From the NCBI GenBank assembly GCA_963706385.1, contig OY970153.1, positions 1,674,001-1,738,000 on the forward strand: a stretch of 64,000 nucleotides of DNA. The letters run 5' to 3'. Source of the stretch: Poindextera sp963706385. GTDB taxonomy: Bacteria; Pseudomonadota; Alphaproteobacteria; Caulobacterales; Caulobacteraceae. Below the pieces are notes generated by a model. That model was not told the DNA's origin. It made no database searches and saw only the letters and a list, made by a program, of their open reading frames with translations. A program made the position numbers and the translations under genes. Positions 35,101 to 43,318 of this stretch are shown here, piece by piece (positions within the stretch are counted from its first letter, which is position 1; the number at the start of each line of letters is the position of its first letter).

Positions 35101-35450
35101 ATGCGGGCCGCGTTGATCGCCGCCTGCACGTCGCGCGCGGCGCCGTTGATGTCGCGGTCGAGGTTGAATTGCAGGGTGATGCGGGTCGAGTTCTGACCGC
35201 TGGAGGAGGTCATCTCGTTGACGTCGGCGATGTGGCCGAGGCGTCGTTCCAGCGGCGTGGCGACGCTGGTGGCCATTGTGTCGGGACTGGCGCCGGGCAG
35301 GTTGGCCTGGACCGAGACGACCGGGAAGTCGACCTGCGGCAGGGGCGCGACCGGCAACAGGAAATAGGCCGCGATCCCGGCCATGGCCACGCCGAGGGTC
35401 AGGAGCACCGTGGCGATCGGCCGGCGCACGAAAGGCTCGGACAGGTTCAC
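32136..35450 (-). CDS. RND (HAE-1) multidrug efflux permease, MdtC-like
   Basis: This 1104-residue inner-membrane proton antiporter pump has twelve helices and two large periplasmic loops. Proton-relay Asp pair VVDDAIVVLEN is in helix 4, the family marker KGFFPQQDTG opens the second loop and VKKNAIMIIDFAL lies in helix 10. It starts at GTG (NLSEPFVRRPIATVLL), overlapping the stop of the MdtB-like gene by 4 nt. The open frame continuing far upstream is antiframe of that gene. An Ala/Thr/Pro-rich insert of about 75 residues (near residues 775-850) interrupts the second periplasmic region, making it longer than E. coli MdtC (1025 residues). It probably forms a heteromeric pump with the neighbouring permease. 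Confidence 0.95.
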   Translation of the reverse strand: MNLSEPFVRRPIATVLLTLGVAMAGIAAYFLLPVAPLPQVDFPVVSVQANLPGASPDTMATSVATPLERRLGHIADVNEMTSSSGQNSTRITLQFNLDRDINGAARDVQAAINAARIDLPTTLRANPTYRKMNPADQPILILAMTSKTRTPGQIYDSAANVVQQQLSQIKGVGEVDIGGASLPAVRVDVDPFALAKYGIGLEDVRAALSSANANRPKGLVQDAGRRLQIYTNDQGTRAADYRPLVIAYRNGAGVRLSDVAQVSDGQEDIHNLGLFAQQGKGGQPAVIVRVTREPGANIVSTVDAIKKTLPLLQSELPADVTLTVAVDRTTTIRASLNDVERTLAIAILLVVAVVAVFLRNGRATIVPAVAVSVSLLGTLGVMFLLGYSLDNLSLMALTVSTGFVVDDAIVVLENVTRHIERGVGRFEAALLGAQEVGFTVLSISVSLIAVFTPILLMGGIIGRLFREFAITLSTAILVSLVISLTTTPMLCAYFIGRPTSGERQSRLSRLAERGFEAMARLYERGLRWALDSGPIMLVILAATIVLNVYLFIVVPKGFFPQQDTGQIAGGMQMDQSTSFQVSRSRLERFVDILDKDPGVDSVVGFTGGGGSSGGFVFVGLKPESQRPSADQIIGRLRPRFASVTGASLFMQSVQDFRFGGRQSGAEYQYTLEADNLPDLRTWATRLAEQLKHDPTLTDVNTDQQEHGLQAYVNVDRDSAARLGLTSANIDNVLYDSFGQRQVSVIYNALNQYHVIMEAPQADAQDPTALSNVYLSAQTSAKAPTGAASGAQTAPANTLALAATATTAAGAPGAAPVSALSGPVAPPSRNAATGVAVSVAAERIAPLTALAGFSQSSVPTTVNHQDVSPATTISFNLAPGKSLSDATLAMNQAAAAIGMPATIHGGFQGTAKVFQQSLSNEPVLILIALLAVYIVLGVLYESYVHPLTVLSTLPSAGVGAVMALLLFKTEFSIIALIGVILLIGIVKKNAIMIIDFALDAERGQGLSTRDAIYQACLLRFRPIMMTTFAAILGALPLALSWGEGSELRRPLGITIIGGLLVSQVLTLLTTPVVYLYVDRWRRRSGDDSRLGHPLTDRPPQPEPAA

Positions 35451-38400
35451 GGTCCGGCGCTCCCCGGATCCGGGCCGGGCTCGGGCTCGGTCTCGGAAAG
35501 GTCCGGATCGGATTCGCCCTTGCGCAGGTTCAGCTCGACCCCCAGCCGCCGCGCCAGGCGATCGAACTGCAGATAGATCACCGGGGTGGTGAACAGGGTC
35601 AGAAGCTGGCTGACGATCAGGCCGCCGACGATCGAGACGCCCAGGGGATGGCGCAGCTCCGATCCCTCGCCCCAGCCCAGCATCAGCGGCAGGGCGCCGA
35701 ACAGCGCCGCCAGGGTGGTCATCAGGATCGGCCGCAAGCGCAGCAGGGCCGCCTGATGGATCGCCTCGAGCGGGCTCTTGCCCTCCACGCGCTCGGCGTC
35801 GAGCGCGAAGTCGATCATCATGATGGCGTTCTTCTTGACGATGCCGATCAAGAGGATGATGCCGATGACGCCGATCACCCCCAGGTCCTGGCCCGCCAGC
35901 ATCAGGGCGACCAGCGCGCCGACCCCGGCCGATGGCAGGGTCGACAATATGGTCACCGGGTGGACGTAGCTCTCGTAGAGCACGCCGAGCACGATGTAGA
36001 CGGTCACGATCGCCGCCAGGATCAGCCACAGCTCGTTGTTCAGCGAGGCCTGATAGGCGCGCGCGGCGCCCAGGAAGGCGGTGGTGATGTCGGCCGGCAT
36101 GCCGACGTCGCGCTCGGCCTTGACGATCGACTTGACCGCCGCGCCGAGGGCCACCCCGCTCGAGGTGTCGAAGGACAGATTGGCGGCCGGGAACTGCGCC
36201 ACGTGATTGACCTGCAGCGGCGCGGGCTGGATCTGGATGCTCGCGAAGCTCGACAGGGGAACCGAGCCGCCGCCGGTGGTCGGCACGTAGATCTGGCTGA
36301 GCGAATTCGGGTCCTGCAGGTAGGCCGGGTCGGCCTCCAGGATCACCCGGTATTGGTTCGACTGGGTGAAAATGGTCGAGATGATCCTCTGGCCGTAGGC
36401 GTCGTACAGCGCCTCGTCGACGGTCTCGGCGGTCACCCCCAGCCGCGCGGCGGTGTCGCGGTCGATGTTGATCGAGGCCGAAAGGCCCTGGCTCTGCACG
36501 TCGGCCGAAATGTTGCGGACCTCGCGGGTGTTGGCCAGGCGCGCGACCAGTTTGCCGGCCCAGAGGTTGATCTCGTCCTGGTTCGAGCCCTGCAGGGCGA
36601 ACTGGTACTGGGTCGGCCCGACGTTGGCGTCGATGGTCAGATCCTGCACCGGCTGCAGATAGAGGGTGATCCCGGCCACGCCCCGGGCGCGCTCGCGCAG
36701 GTCCTCCAGGATCTTGTCCTGCGGCCCGGTCCTGTGGCCGCGCGGCTTGACGTTGATCAGCATCCGGCCGGCGTTCAGCGTGTTGTTGGTCCCGTCGACG
36801 CCGACGTAGGACGACAGGCTGGCGACGTCCGGATCCTTCAGCAGCGCCGCGGCGAGCTGGTTCTGCAGCGCCGCCATGCGGGCGTAGGAGATCGTCTGGG
36901 AGGACTGCGTCACCCCCTGGATGACGCCGGTGTCCTGGGTCGGAAACAGGCCCTTGGGGATCACCACGTAAAGCACCACGGTCAGCGCCAGCGTCGCCAC
37001 GGCGACGATCAGGGTGGCGACCTGCCGGTCCAGCACCCAGCGCAGCGCCTGGTCGTAGCGTTCGACCACCGCGTTGAAGATCGCCTCGGCGCGCCGGGTC
37101 AGGGCGGTGTCGGCGGCCCGGTCGTGAGTCCTGAGCCAACGGGCGGAGAGGGTCGGCACCAGGGTCAGGGAGACGACCGCCGAGATCACGATGGTCACCG
37201 CCAGGGTGATCGCGAACTGGCGAAACAGCCGGCCGACCACGTCGCCCATGAACAGCAGCGGGATCAGCACCGCGATCAGCGAGACCGTCAGCGAGATGAT
37301 GGTGAAACCGATCTGCTCGGCGCCCTTCAGCGCGGCCAGCATCGGTCTCTCGCCCGCTTCGATGTAGCGGGAGATGTTCTCGATCATCACGATGGCGTCG
37401 TCGACCACGAAGCCGGTGGCGATGGTCAGCGCCATCAGCGTCAGGTTGTTCAGGCTGAACCCTAGAAGGTACATCACCCCGAAGGTGCCCACGAGCGAGA
37501 GCGGCACGGCCACGCTGGCGATGAAGGTCGCCGGGATGCTGCGCAGGAAGAGGAAGATCACCGCCACCACCAGGGCGACGGCCAGCATCAGCTCGAACTC
37601 GACGTCCAGCACCGAGGCTCGGATCGAGGTGGTGCGGTCGGTCAGCACCGCCACCTGCACCCCCTCCGGCAGGCTCTGCTCCAGGCTGGGCAGCGCCTTT
37701 TCGATCTGGTCGACGGTGGTGATCACGTTCGCGCCCGGCTGGCGCTGGACGTTCAGGATGACCGCCGGCTCCACGCTCGCCGGCTTGGCCATTGTCGCCT
37801 GAGCGCCCTTCCAGGCGCCGAGCTGGTTGTTCTCCGGCGCGCTGACCGCGGTCGCCACATCCTTCAGCCGCACCGGCGCGCCCGACTTGTAGGCGACGAT
37901 CAGGTTCATGTAGTCGCCGGCGGCAGCCAGCTGATCGTTGGAATTGATCGCGAAGGACCGGCTCGGACCGTCGAACGAGCCTTTGGCGCCGTTGGCGTTG
38001 GCGTTGCCGATCGCGGTGCGCAGACCCTCCATGGAAAGGCCGTAGTTGGCCAGGGCGCGGCTGTTGACCTGGATGCGCACCGCCGGGCGCTGGCCGCCGC
38101 CGATGCTGACCAGGCCGACGCCGGCGACCTGGGAGATCTTCTGGGCCAGCTGCAAATCGGCCAGGTCCTCGACCTGGGTCAGGGGCACGGTCTTGGAGGT
38201 CAGCGCCAGGGTCATGATCGGGGCGTCGGCCGGATTGACCTTGGCGTAGACCGGCGGCGCGGGCAGGTCGGAGGGCAGCAGGTTGCCCGCCGCGTTGATC
38301 GCCGCCTGCACCTCCTGCTCGGCCACGTCCAGGCCGAGGTCGAGGTTGAACTGCAGGGTGATCACCGAGGCTCCGCCCGAACTGATCGAGCTCATCCGGT

Positions 38401-38632
38401 TGAGGTCGGTCATCTCGCCGAACTGGCGCTCGAGCGGGGCGGTGACCGTGGCCGTCATCACCTCGGGACTGGCGCCCGGATAGAAGGTCTGGACCTGGAT
38501 GGTCGGGTAGTCGACCTCCGGCAGGGCCGACAGCGACAGGAACTTGAACGCCACCGCTCCGGCCAGGAGGATCGCCGCCATCAGCAGCGAGGTGGCCACC
38601 GGCCGCATGATGAAGGGACGCGACGGGCTCAT
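35447..38632 (-). CDS. RND (HAE-1) multidrug efflux permease, MdtB-like
   Basis: A 1061-residue RND pump with SPSRPFIMRPVATSLLMAA at the first helix, the VVDDAIVMIEN Asp pair in helix 4, KGLFPTQDTG opening the second periplasmic loop and VKKNAIMMIDFALDAER in helix 10. Two adjacent RND permeases after one adaptor is the MdtABC plan, in which the pumps form mixed trimers. ATG at MSPSR is chosen over one four codons upstream; either is possible. It overlaps the MdtC-like gene by 4 nt and lies 57 nt after the adaptor gene. Confidence 0.95.
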   Translation of the reverse strand: MSPSRPFIMRPVATSLLMAAILLAGAVAFKFLSLSALPEVDYPTIQVQTFYPGASPEVMTATVTAPLERQFGEMTDLNRMSSISSGGASVITLQFNLDLGLDVAEQEVQAAINAAGNLLPSDLPAPPVYAKVNPADAPIMTLALTSKTVPLTQVEDLADLQLAQKISQVAGVGLVSIGGGQRPAVRIQVNSRALANYGLSMEGLRTAIGNANANGAKGSFDGPSRSFAINSNDQLAAAGDYMNLIVAYKSGAPVRLKDVATAVSAPENNQLGAWKGAQATMAKPASVEPAVILNVQRQPGANVITTVDQIEKALPSLEQSLPEGVQVAVLTDRTTSIRASVLDVEFELMLAVALVVAVIFLFLRSIPATFIASVAVPLSLVGTFGVMYLLGFSLNNLTLMALTIATGFVVDDAIVMIENISRYIEAGERPMLAALKGAEQIGFTIISLTVSLIAVLIPLLFMGDVVGRLFRQFAITLAVTIVISAVVSLTLVPTLSARWLRTHDRAADTALTRRAEAIFNAVVERYDQALRWVLDRQVATLIVAVATLALTVVLYVVIPKGLFPTQDTGVIQGVTQSSQTISYARMAALQNQLAAALLKDPDVASLSSYVGVDGTNNTLNAGRMLINVKPRGHRTGPQDKILEDLRERARGVAGITLYLQPVQDLTIDANVGPTQYQFALQGSNQDEINLWAGKLVARLANTREVRNISADVQSQGLSASINIDRDTAARLGVTAETVDEALYDAYGQRIISTIFTQSNQYRVILEADPAYLQDPNSLSQIYVPTTGGGSVPLSSFASIQIQPAPLQVNHVAQFPAANLSFDTSSGVALGAAVKSIVKAERDVGMPADITTAFLGAARAYQASLNNELWLILAAIVTVYIVLGVLYESYVHPVTILSTLPSAGVGALVALMLAGQDLGVIGVIGIILLIGIVKKNAIMMIDFALDAERVEGKSPLEAIHQAALLRLRPILMTTLAALFGALPLMLGWGEGSELRHPLGVSIVGGLIVSQLLTLFTTPVIYLQFDRLARRLGVELNLRKGESDPDLSETEPEPGPDPGSAGP

Positions 38633-38689
38633 GGCGCGCGCCATCCCTGCTTGCGCGATCGGTGTCTCGCCGGGGTCAGGCCCATCCGC

Positions 38690-40702
38690 TCATTGGCCCC
38701 CGCCGGGCCCGCCCGAGCCGCCGCCGCGCGCCGCGCGAAGCGCTTCGAGCTTGGCCTGCTGATCGGGCCGCAGGATGGCGCCGAGCTGGCTCATGGCCTC
38801 ATGCATGGCCGCCCGCCGCGCGTCCGGATCGTCGGACGCCTCGGCCTTCTGTCGCGCCGCCGCGAAGATCGCCGCCGCCTTGGCCTGCTGGTCGGCGTCC
38901 AGGCCGAGCTGGTCGGTCAGCATCGCGAGGCGTCCGCCCTGGCCGCCGCCCGGCGCCGAGCCGCCGGCGGATGGCGGCCCGCCCGCGGCGGACGGAGCCA
39001 TTCTCGGCGCCGCCGGCGCGCCGGACGCGCTGCTTTCGGCCGCCGCGGACGAAGGCGGCGGGATCGGCCCGCCGCCGGCCGCCGGCCGTGCGCGAAGCTG
39101 CGCCAATTTGGCCTTCTGCGCGGGCGTCAGGATCGCCTCGAGCCGGGTCATGGCGTTCTGCATGGCCACGCGCCGCGCATCGGGATCGTCCGAGGCCGCC
39201 GCCGACGCACGCGCGGCGGCGAAGATCTGCTGCGCCTTGGCCTTCTGATCGGCGGTCAGGTCGAGTTGCGCGATCATCGCTATCATCCGGCCGCCCTGGC
39301 CGCGCCCGCCGCCCCTGGCGCCGCCGGCGCCGGAGGACCCGGGCGCCGGGGCGCTGGGCCCGCCGGCGGCCGCCGGCGCTTGCGACGGCGTCTTGCCGAA
39401 CAGGCCTTCGATCCATCCGAGGATTCCGGTGGGCTTGGGCCGGCGGCCCAGCCTCGCGGCCATCGCGGCGGCGTCCTGCGGCAGGACGACCGTCGAGCCG
39501 TCGCTGAGCCGGTCGCCGCCGTCGGTCACGACCTGGTCGCCCACGGCCAGTCCCGAGGCGATCGAGGTGGTCTCGCCCTGGGCGGGGCCGACCTTGACCG
39601 GGGTCACCTTGACCGTCGAGTCGAGCTGGACGACGTAGACGAAATCGCCCTGCGGCCCGTGGCGGACGGCGACGGCCGGGACGGTCACCGCGTTCCGCAA
39701 GGTGTCGACCAGCACCGTCACATTGACGAACTGGGACGGGAACAGGGCGCCCGCGGGATTGGCGAAGCGCGCCCTGGCCTTGACCGTGCCGGTGGTGGGG
39801 TCGATCTGGTTGTCGAGGGTGACGAGTTCGCCCTGTCCGAGCGAAGTCGCGCCGGTGCGGTCGAACGCGGTCACCGGCAGGGTCCGGCTCGCCGTCATCC
39901 GCGCATTGATCCGCGGGATGTCGTCTTCCGGCACGGTGAACACCACGGTGATCGGGTCGATCTGGTTGATCACCACCACGCCGTTGGCGTCGCTGGTCTG
40001 CACGAAATTGCCGGGATCGACCTGGCGCAGGCCGACCCGGCCGCCCACCGGCGCGGTGATGTGGCAATAGACCAGGTTGAGCTTGGCGCTGTCGACCGCG
40101 GCGTGGTCGGACTTCACCACGCCCTCGTCCTGCTTGACCGTCGCGGCCTGGACATCGACCTGCTGGCGCGCGATCGAGTCCTGGGCGGCCAGGGTCTTGT
40201 AGCGGGTCAGGTCGAGCCTGGCTTCGTCCAGGGCCGCCTCGTCGCGCAGCAGCTGACCCTCGGCCTGTTCGAGCGCCACCTGATAGGGTCGCGGATCGAC
40301 CAGGGCCAGGCGTTGGCCCTCGCGCACCGTCTGGCCCTCGCTGAAATAGACCCCCATCAGGGTTCCGGCGATGCGCGTATGCACCGTCACGCTGGCCTGG
40401 GGCGTGACCGCGCCGAGGGCGGCGATCTGGATCGGGATGTCGCCGAGCGCGGCGGCGGCGACGCCGACGACCGTGGGCGGCCTACGCCCGGAGCCGCCGC
40501 CAGCGCCCATGCCGCCGCCCGCCGCGCCGGCGCGCCGGCCGCCCGCACCGCCATGAGGGGTGAGCAGAACAGCGAGCAGGCCCGCCAGAGCGATCACGCC
40601 CACGATCCACAGCAGCGTGCGCGAGAGAGGCCGGCGACGGGGCGGCGGGGCTCTCAGGAGCGGAGAGCTGATCGGCGCCTCACCGGTCTGCGGCTCGTTC
40701 AT
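38690..40702 (-). CDS. RND efflux periplasmic adaptor with C-terminal tandem Spy/CpxP-like repeats
   Basis: The first about 400 residues are an MdtA-type membrane-fusion protein: one N-terminal helix (TLLWIVGVIALAGLLAVLL), barrel-sandwich/lipoyl halves (VTVHTRIAGTLMGVYFSEGQ, VGLRQVDPGNFVQT), a helical hairpin and a beta-barrel domain. After a Gly/Pro/Ser-rich linker it continues to residue 670 with two copies of an about 70-residue helical unit. Each runs from a LDLTADQKAKAQQIF-type segment through ASDDPDARR to a closing AILTPAQKAKLAQLR-type segment. These look like LTxxQ repeats of the Spy/CpxP chaperone family. Usual adaptors are 370-450 residues. It is first in the operon. Confidence 0.9.
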   Translation of the reverse strand: MNEPQTGEAPISSPLLRAPPPRRRPLSRTLLWIVGVIALAGLLAVLLTPHGGAGGRRAGAAGGGMGAGGGSGRRPPTVVGVAAAALGDIPIQIAALGAVTPQASVTVHTRIAGTLMGVYFSEGQTVREGQRLALVDPRPYQVALEQAEGQLLRDEAALDEARLDLTRYKTLAAQDSIARQQVDVQAATVKQDEGVVKSDHAAVDSAKLNLVYCHITAPVGGRVGLRQVDPGNFVQTSDANGVVVINQIDPITVVFTVPEDDIPRINARMTASRTLPVTAFDRTGATSLGQGELVTLDNQIDPTTGTVKARARFANPAGALFPSQFVNVTVLVDTLRNAVTVPAVAVRHGPQGDFVYVVQLDSTVKVTPVKVGPAQGETTSIASGLAVGDQVVTDGGDRLSDGSTVVLPQDAAAMAARLGRRPKPTGILGWIEGLFGKTPSQAPAAAGGPSAPAPGSSGAGGARGGGRGQGGRMIAMIAQLDLTADQKAKAQQIFAAARASAAASDDPDARRVAMQNAMTRLEAILTPAQKAKLAQLRARPAAGGGPIPPPSSAAAESSASGAPAAPRMAPSAAGGPPSAGGSAPGGGQGGRLAMLTDQLGLDADQQAKAAAIFAAARQKAEASDDPDARRAAMHEAMSQLGAILRPDQQAKLEALRAARGGGSGGPGGGQ

Positions 40703-40934
40703 CCCGTCTCCTCGCGAGGTTCGCGTATCGGCGCGCCAGACGCCACCGCGTCCCTCTAAGGCGCCGATCGGCCAGCCGCATCTCCGACTTGAAATCTAGC
40801 GGCGTCCCCGCCGCGGGCGCCAGACGTCAATCGACCGCGACAGACAGCCTGGCGGGATTCGCTTCGCCGGTCGCGTCTCGCGGCGCGGTTTGTTAGCATT
40901 CGCCCCGAGCGGAAACCAAGGGAAGGGGTCTGGC

Positions 40935-42309
40935 ATGTCGAGGGGACCGGAAGGCGTCGGCCTGTCGTCGGAACGGCTCAAGAAAATTGACCGCTTCCTC
41001 GAGCGCGAATACATCGCCACCGGCCGGCTGCACGGCGTCCAGACGCTGATCGCCCGCCGCGGCCAGGTCGCGCATTTCTCGAGTTCTCGGGCTGATGGAC
41101 GCCGCGCGCGGCCGGCCGATGGAGGCGGACACGATCTTTCGCATCTATTCGATGAGCAAGCCGATCACCTCGGTGGCCTTCATGATGCTGGTCGAGGAGG
41201 GTCTGGTGGCCCTGGACGATCCGGTGAGCCGCTACATCCCAGCCTGGTCCGACCTCGGGGTCTATGATGGCGGCTTCATGGACAGCTTCCGCGCCAAGCG
41301 GCCGGCGCGGCCGATGCAGATCGTCGATCTTCTGCGCCACACCTCCGGCCTGACCTACGGCTTTCAGCAACGCGGCAACGTCGATGCGGCCTACCGCAAG
41401 CTCGGCGTCGGCGAACTCGAGCACAAGGGCACGCTCGCGACCATGATCGAGGCCCTGGCCGGCCTGCCGCTGGAGTTCTCGCCCGGCGAGGCGTGGAACT
41501 ATTCGGTGTCCACCGACGTCCTGGGCTACCTGATCGGGGTGATCGGCGGCCAGCCGTTCGAGGCCTTCCTGAAGACCCGGCTGTTCGAGCCGCTGCGGAT
41601 GGTCGACACCGACTTCTTCGTCCCCCCGGCCAAGGCCGGTCGGCTGGCCGCCTGCTACAGCGCCACGCCGCGCGGGGTGGTGCTGCAGGACGACCCGGCC
41701 CGGAGCGCCTATCTGGCGGCGCCCAGTTTCGTCTCGGGCGGCGGCGGCCTGGTCTCGACCAGCGAGGACTATCTGCGGTTCTGCCGGATGCTGGCGAACG
41801 GCGGCGAGTTGGACGGCGAGCGCATCCTCAGCCCCAAGACCATCGCCCTGATGGGCGCCAACCACCTGCCCGGCGGGGCGGACCTCTCCAGCCTGTCGCG
41901 CTCGCTGTTCAGCGAGGCGGCCTACGCCGGCCTCGGTTTCGGCCTAGGCTTTTCGACCACCATCGATCCGGCCGCGACCCTGATCCCGTCCACGATCGGC
42001 GACATGTCCTGGGGTGGCGCGGCCTCGACCTTCTTCTGGGTCGACCCGAAGGAGGAGCTGATCGCGATCCTGATGACCCAGCTCATGCCGTCCAGCGCCT
42101 ACCCGATCCGCCGGCAGCTGCGCACCCTGGTCTATTCGGCGTTCACCGAGTTCGAACCTCTGAGCGAGGAGTCGCCCCCTCCTCCCGGCGAATGTCGAAA
42201 CGTCCGCAAAGAGTGGAGGCTGTGCGAAAACGTCGCCGGACCGTTTTTTCGCGCAATATGGCCCTATGTTCCCGCCATTTCCGGCAAGGCGATGCAACGT
42301 CGATCTTGA
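40935..42309 (+). pseudogene. Frameshifted beta-lactamase-like serine hydrolase (class C/EstB type)
   Basis: The N-terminal segment (SSERLKKIDRFLEREYIATG ... RRGQVAHFS) and the rest (LGLMDAARGRPMEADTIFRIYSMSKPITS ...) belong to one protein but sit in different frames. The break is at 41084-41086, where one extra T restores HFSS-LGLMDA if removed. The SMSK active-site motif and WNYSVS (the Tyr motif) are intact downstream. The last about 45 residues (after LVYSAFTEF) are unlike the family and unlike the local codon use, so the natural end may also be lost. Intact relatives are esterases or peptidases acting on small esters or peptides. The ATG has AAGGGAAGGGG upstream. Confidence 0.75.
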
Positions 42310-42329
42310 ATAGACGGCAATGCGGCTGA

Positions 42330-43169
42330 TCATTCGCCGGCGCTTGGGCGGGCGCCATCCGGAACACGCCCTTGCTGGGTGAGCACCTCGCACTGATGAT
42401 CAAGTAGAACTTCGCCATGGCCCTGGTCAAATGTCGCCAAATTGGCGCGAGCGCTCAGCAGAACGAAGCCCGGCGCTCCACCCGCGGAGGAGGCGCCGAC
42501 CACCACCAAGGTCTCCCGCCCCATGTCTGCGCGCGCCTTGGGATCATTGTCGGCGAGAAGCTTGAACGGATCGCGCGAGCCCAGATCCGCGCCGTCTATC
42601 CACATGGCGCGATAGTGGCTGCCAGCGAGATCGACGTTTAGGTTTGACCAGCGAGTACGGAGCTTCGGTTCATTCGCCCGGAGAGCGCGTAGGACATCGG
42701 GCCGTACGCAGTCGATGTGGATGTGCAGCTGGTCTTGGCTGCGCCCATAAGCTGAGTTGATCGCCAGGCCGATTTCGTCCCGCGGGACAGGCCGTCCGGC
42801 GCGCCTTTCAAACAACTGACGGGCCTCCCAAGCCGCTTGCCAGTAGTTCGGGGACGTTGGCGCGAGAAGTTGGGGGTCCTCGATGCCGCTTACACGTGTG
42901 GTCGGAATCAGCAGGAGCTGCGTCGCCCCGCGGATGTCTTTCAGGACCGCATATCCGCGGGCCAGATCCACCTTGGCGCATGGCGCGGGATTGCCGCTGG
43001 CTTTCATGTCCGTCATGCACAGATCGTGCACGACCCGCCAGAGGGCGTTTGGATGCTCGCCCCGCGCCCGCAATACAGCGATACAGACGAAAAGGCCGAT
43101 CGCGATTGCGCACAACCAGGTGAGAAGCTTTACGACTCCTCGCCCAGGAAGGCGTTTTCGTTTCTGCAT
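42330..43169 (-). CDS. cdh: CDP-diacylglycerol diphosphatase
   Basis: Cdh hydrolyses CDP-diacylglycerol to phosphatidate and CMP. The 279-residue product has an N-terminal membrane anchor (LLTWLCAIAIGLFVCIAVL), then ALWRVVHDLC, PCAKVDLARGYAVLKD, a LLLIPTTRVSGIEDP block and the HIT-like DQLHIHIDCVRPDV, with two His of the catalytic triad area. These follow E. coli Cdh in order. The initiator is taken as the ATG at 43169, next to a TTG. By eye the coding sequence is less G/C-ending than neighbours. It is convergent with the broken hydrolase, 20 nt apart. Confidence 0.9.
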   Translation of the reverse strand: MQKRKRLPGRGVVKLLTWLCAIAIGLFVCIAVLRARGEHPNALWRVVHDLCMTDMKASGNPAPCAKVDLARGYAVLKDIRGATQLLLIPTTRVSGIEDPQLLAPTSPNYWQAAWEARQLFERRAGRPVPRDEIGLAINSAYGRSQDQLHIHIDCVRPDVLRALRANEPKLRTRWSNLNVDLAGSHYRAMWIDGADLGSRDPFKLLADNDPKARADMGRETLVVVGASSAGGAPGFVLLSARANLATFDQGHGEVLLDHQCEVLTQQGRVPDGARPSAGE

Positions 43170-43318
43170 CAACCAGCTCCGTTAAACGTCCAGTCCATGA
43201 TGCCGGCGCTCGTGCCCCGGCACGTGGTGTAGCTGGGCGGTAGCGGAACCGCTCGCGAAGCGCGCCTCAACCAATCTCAGCCTCGGTCGATAACAGACCT
43301 TCGCGACCTTGCACCCCG

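Noticed and set aside
32136..37139. A possible 1667-residue RND fusion
   Set aside because: The conserved protein begins at the GTG at 35450, which overlaps the MdtB-like stop; the upstream extension is antiframe of that pump gene.
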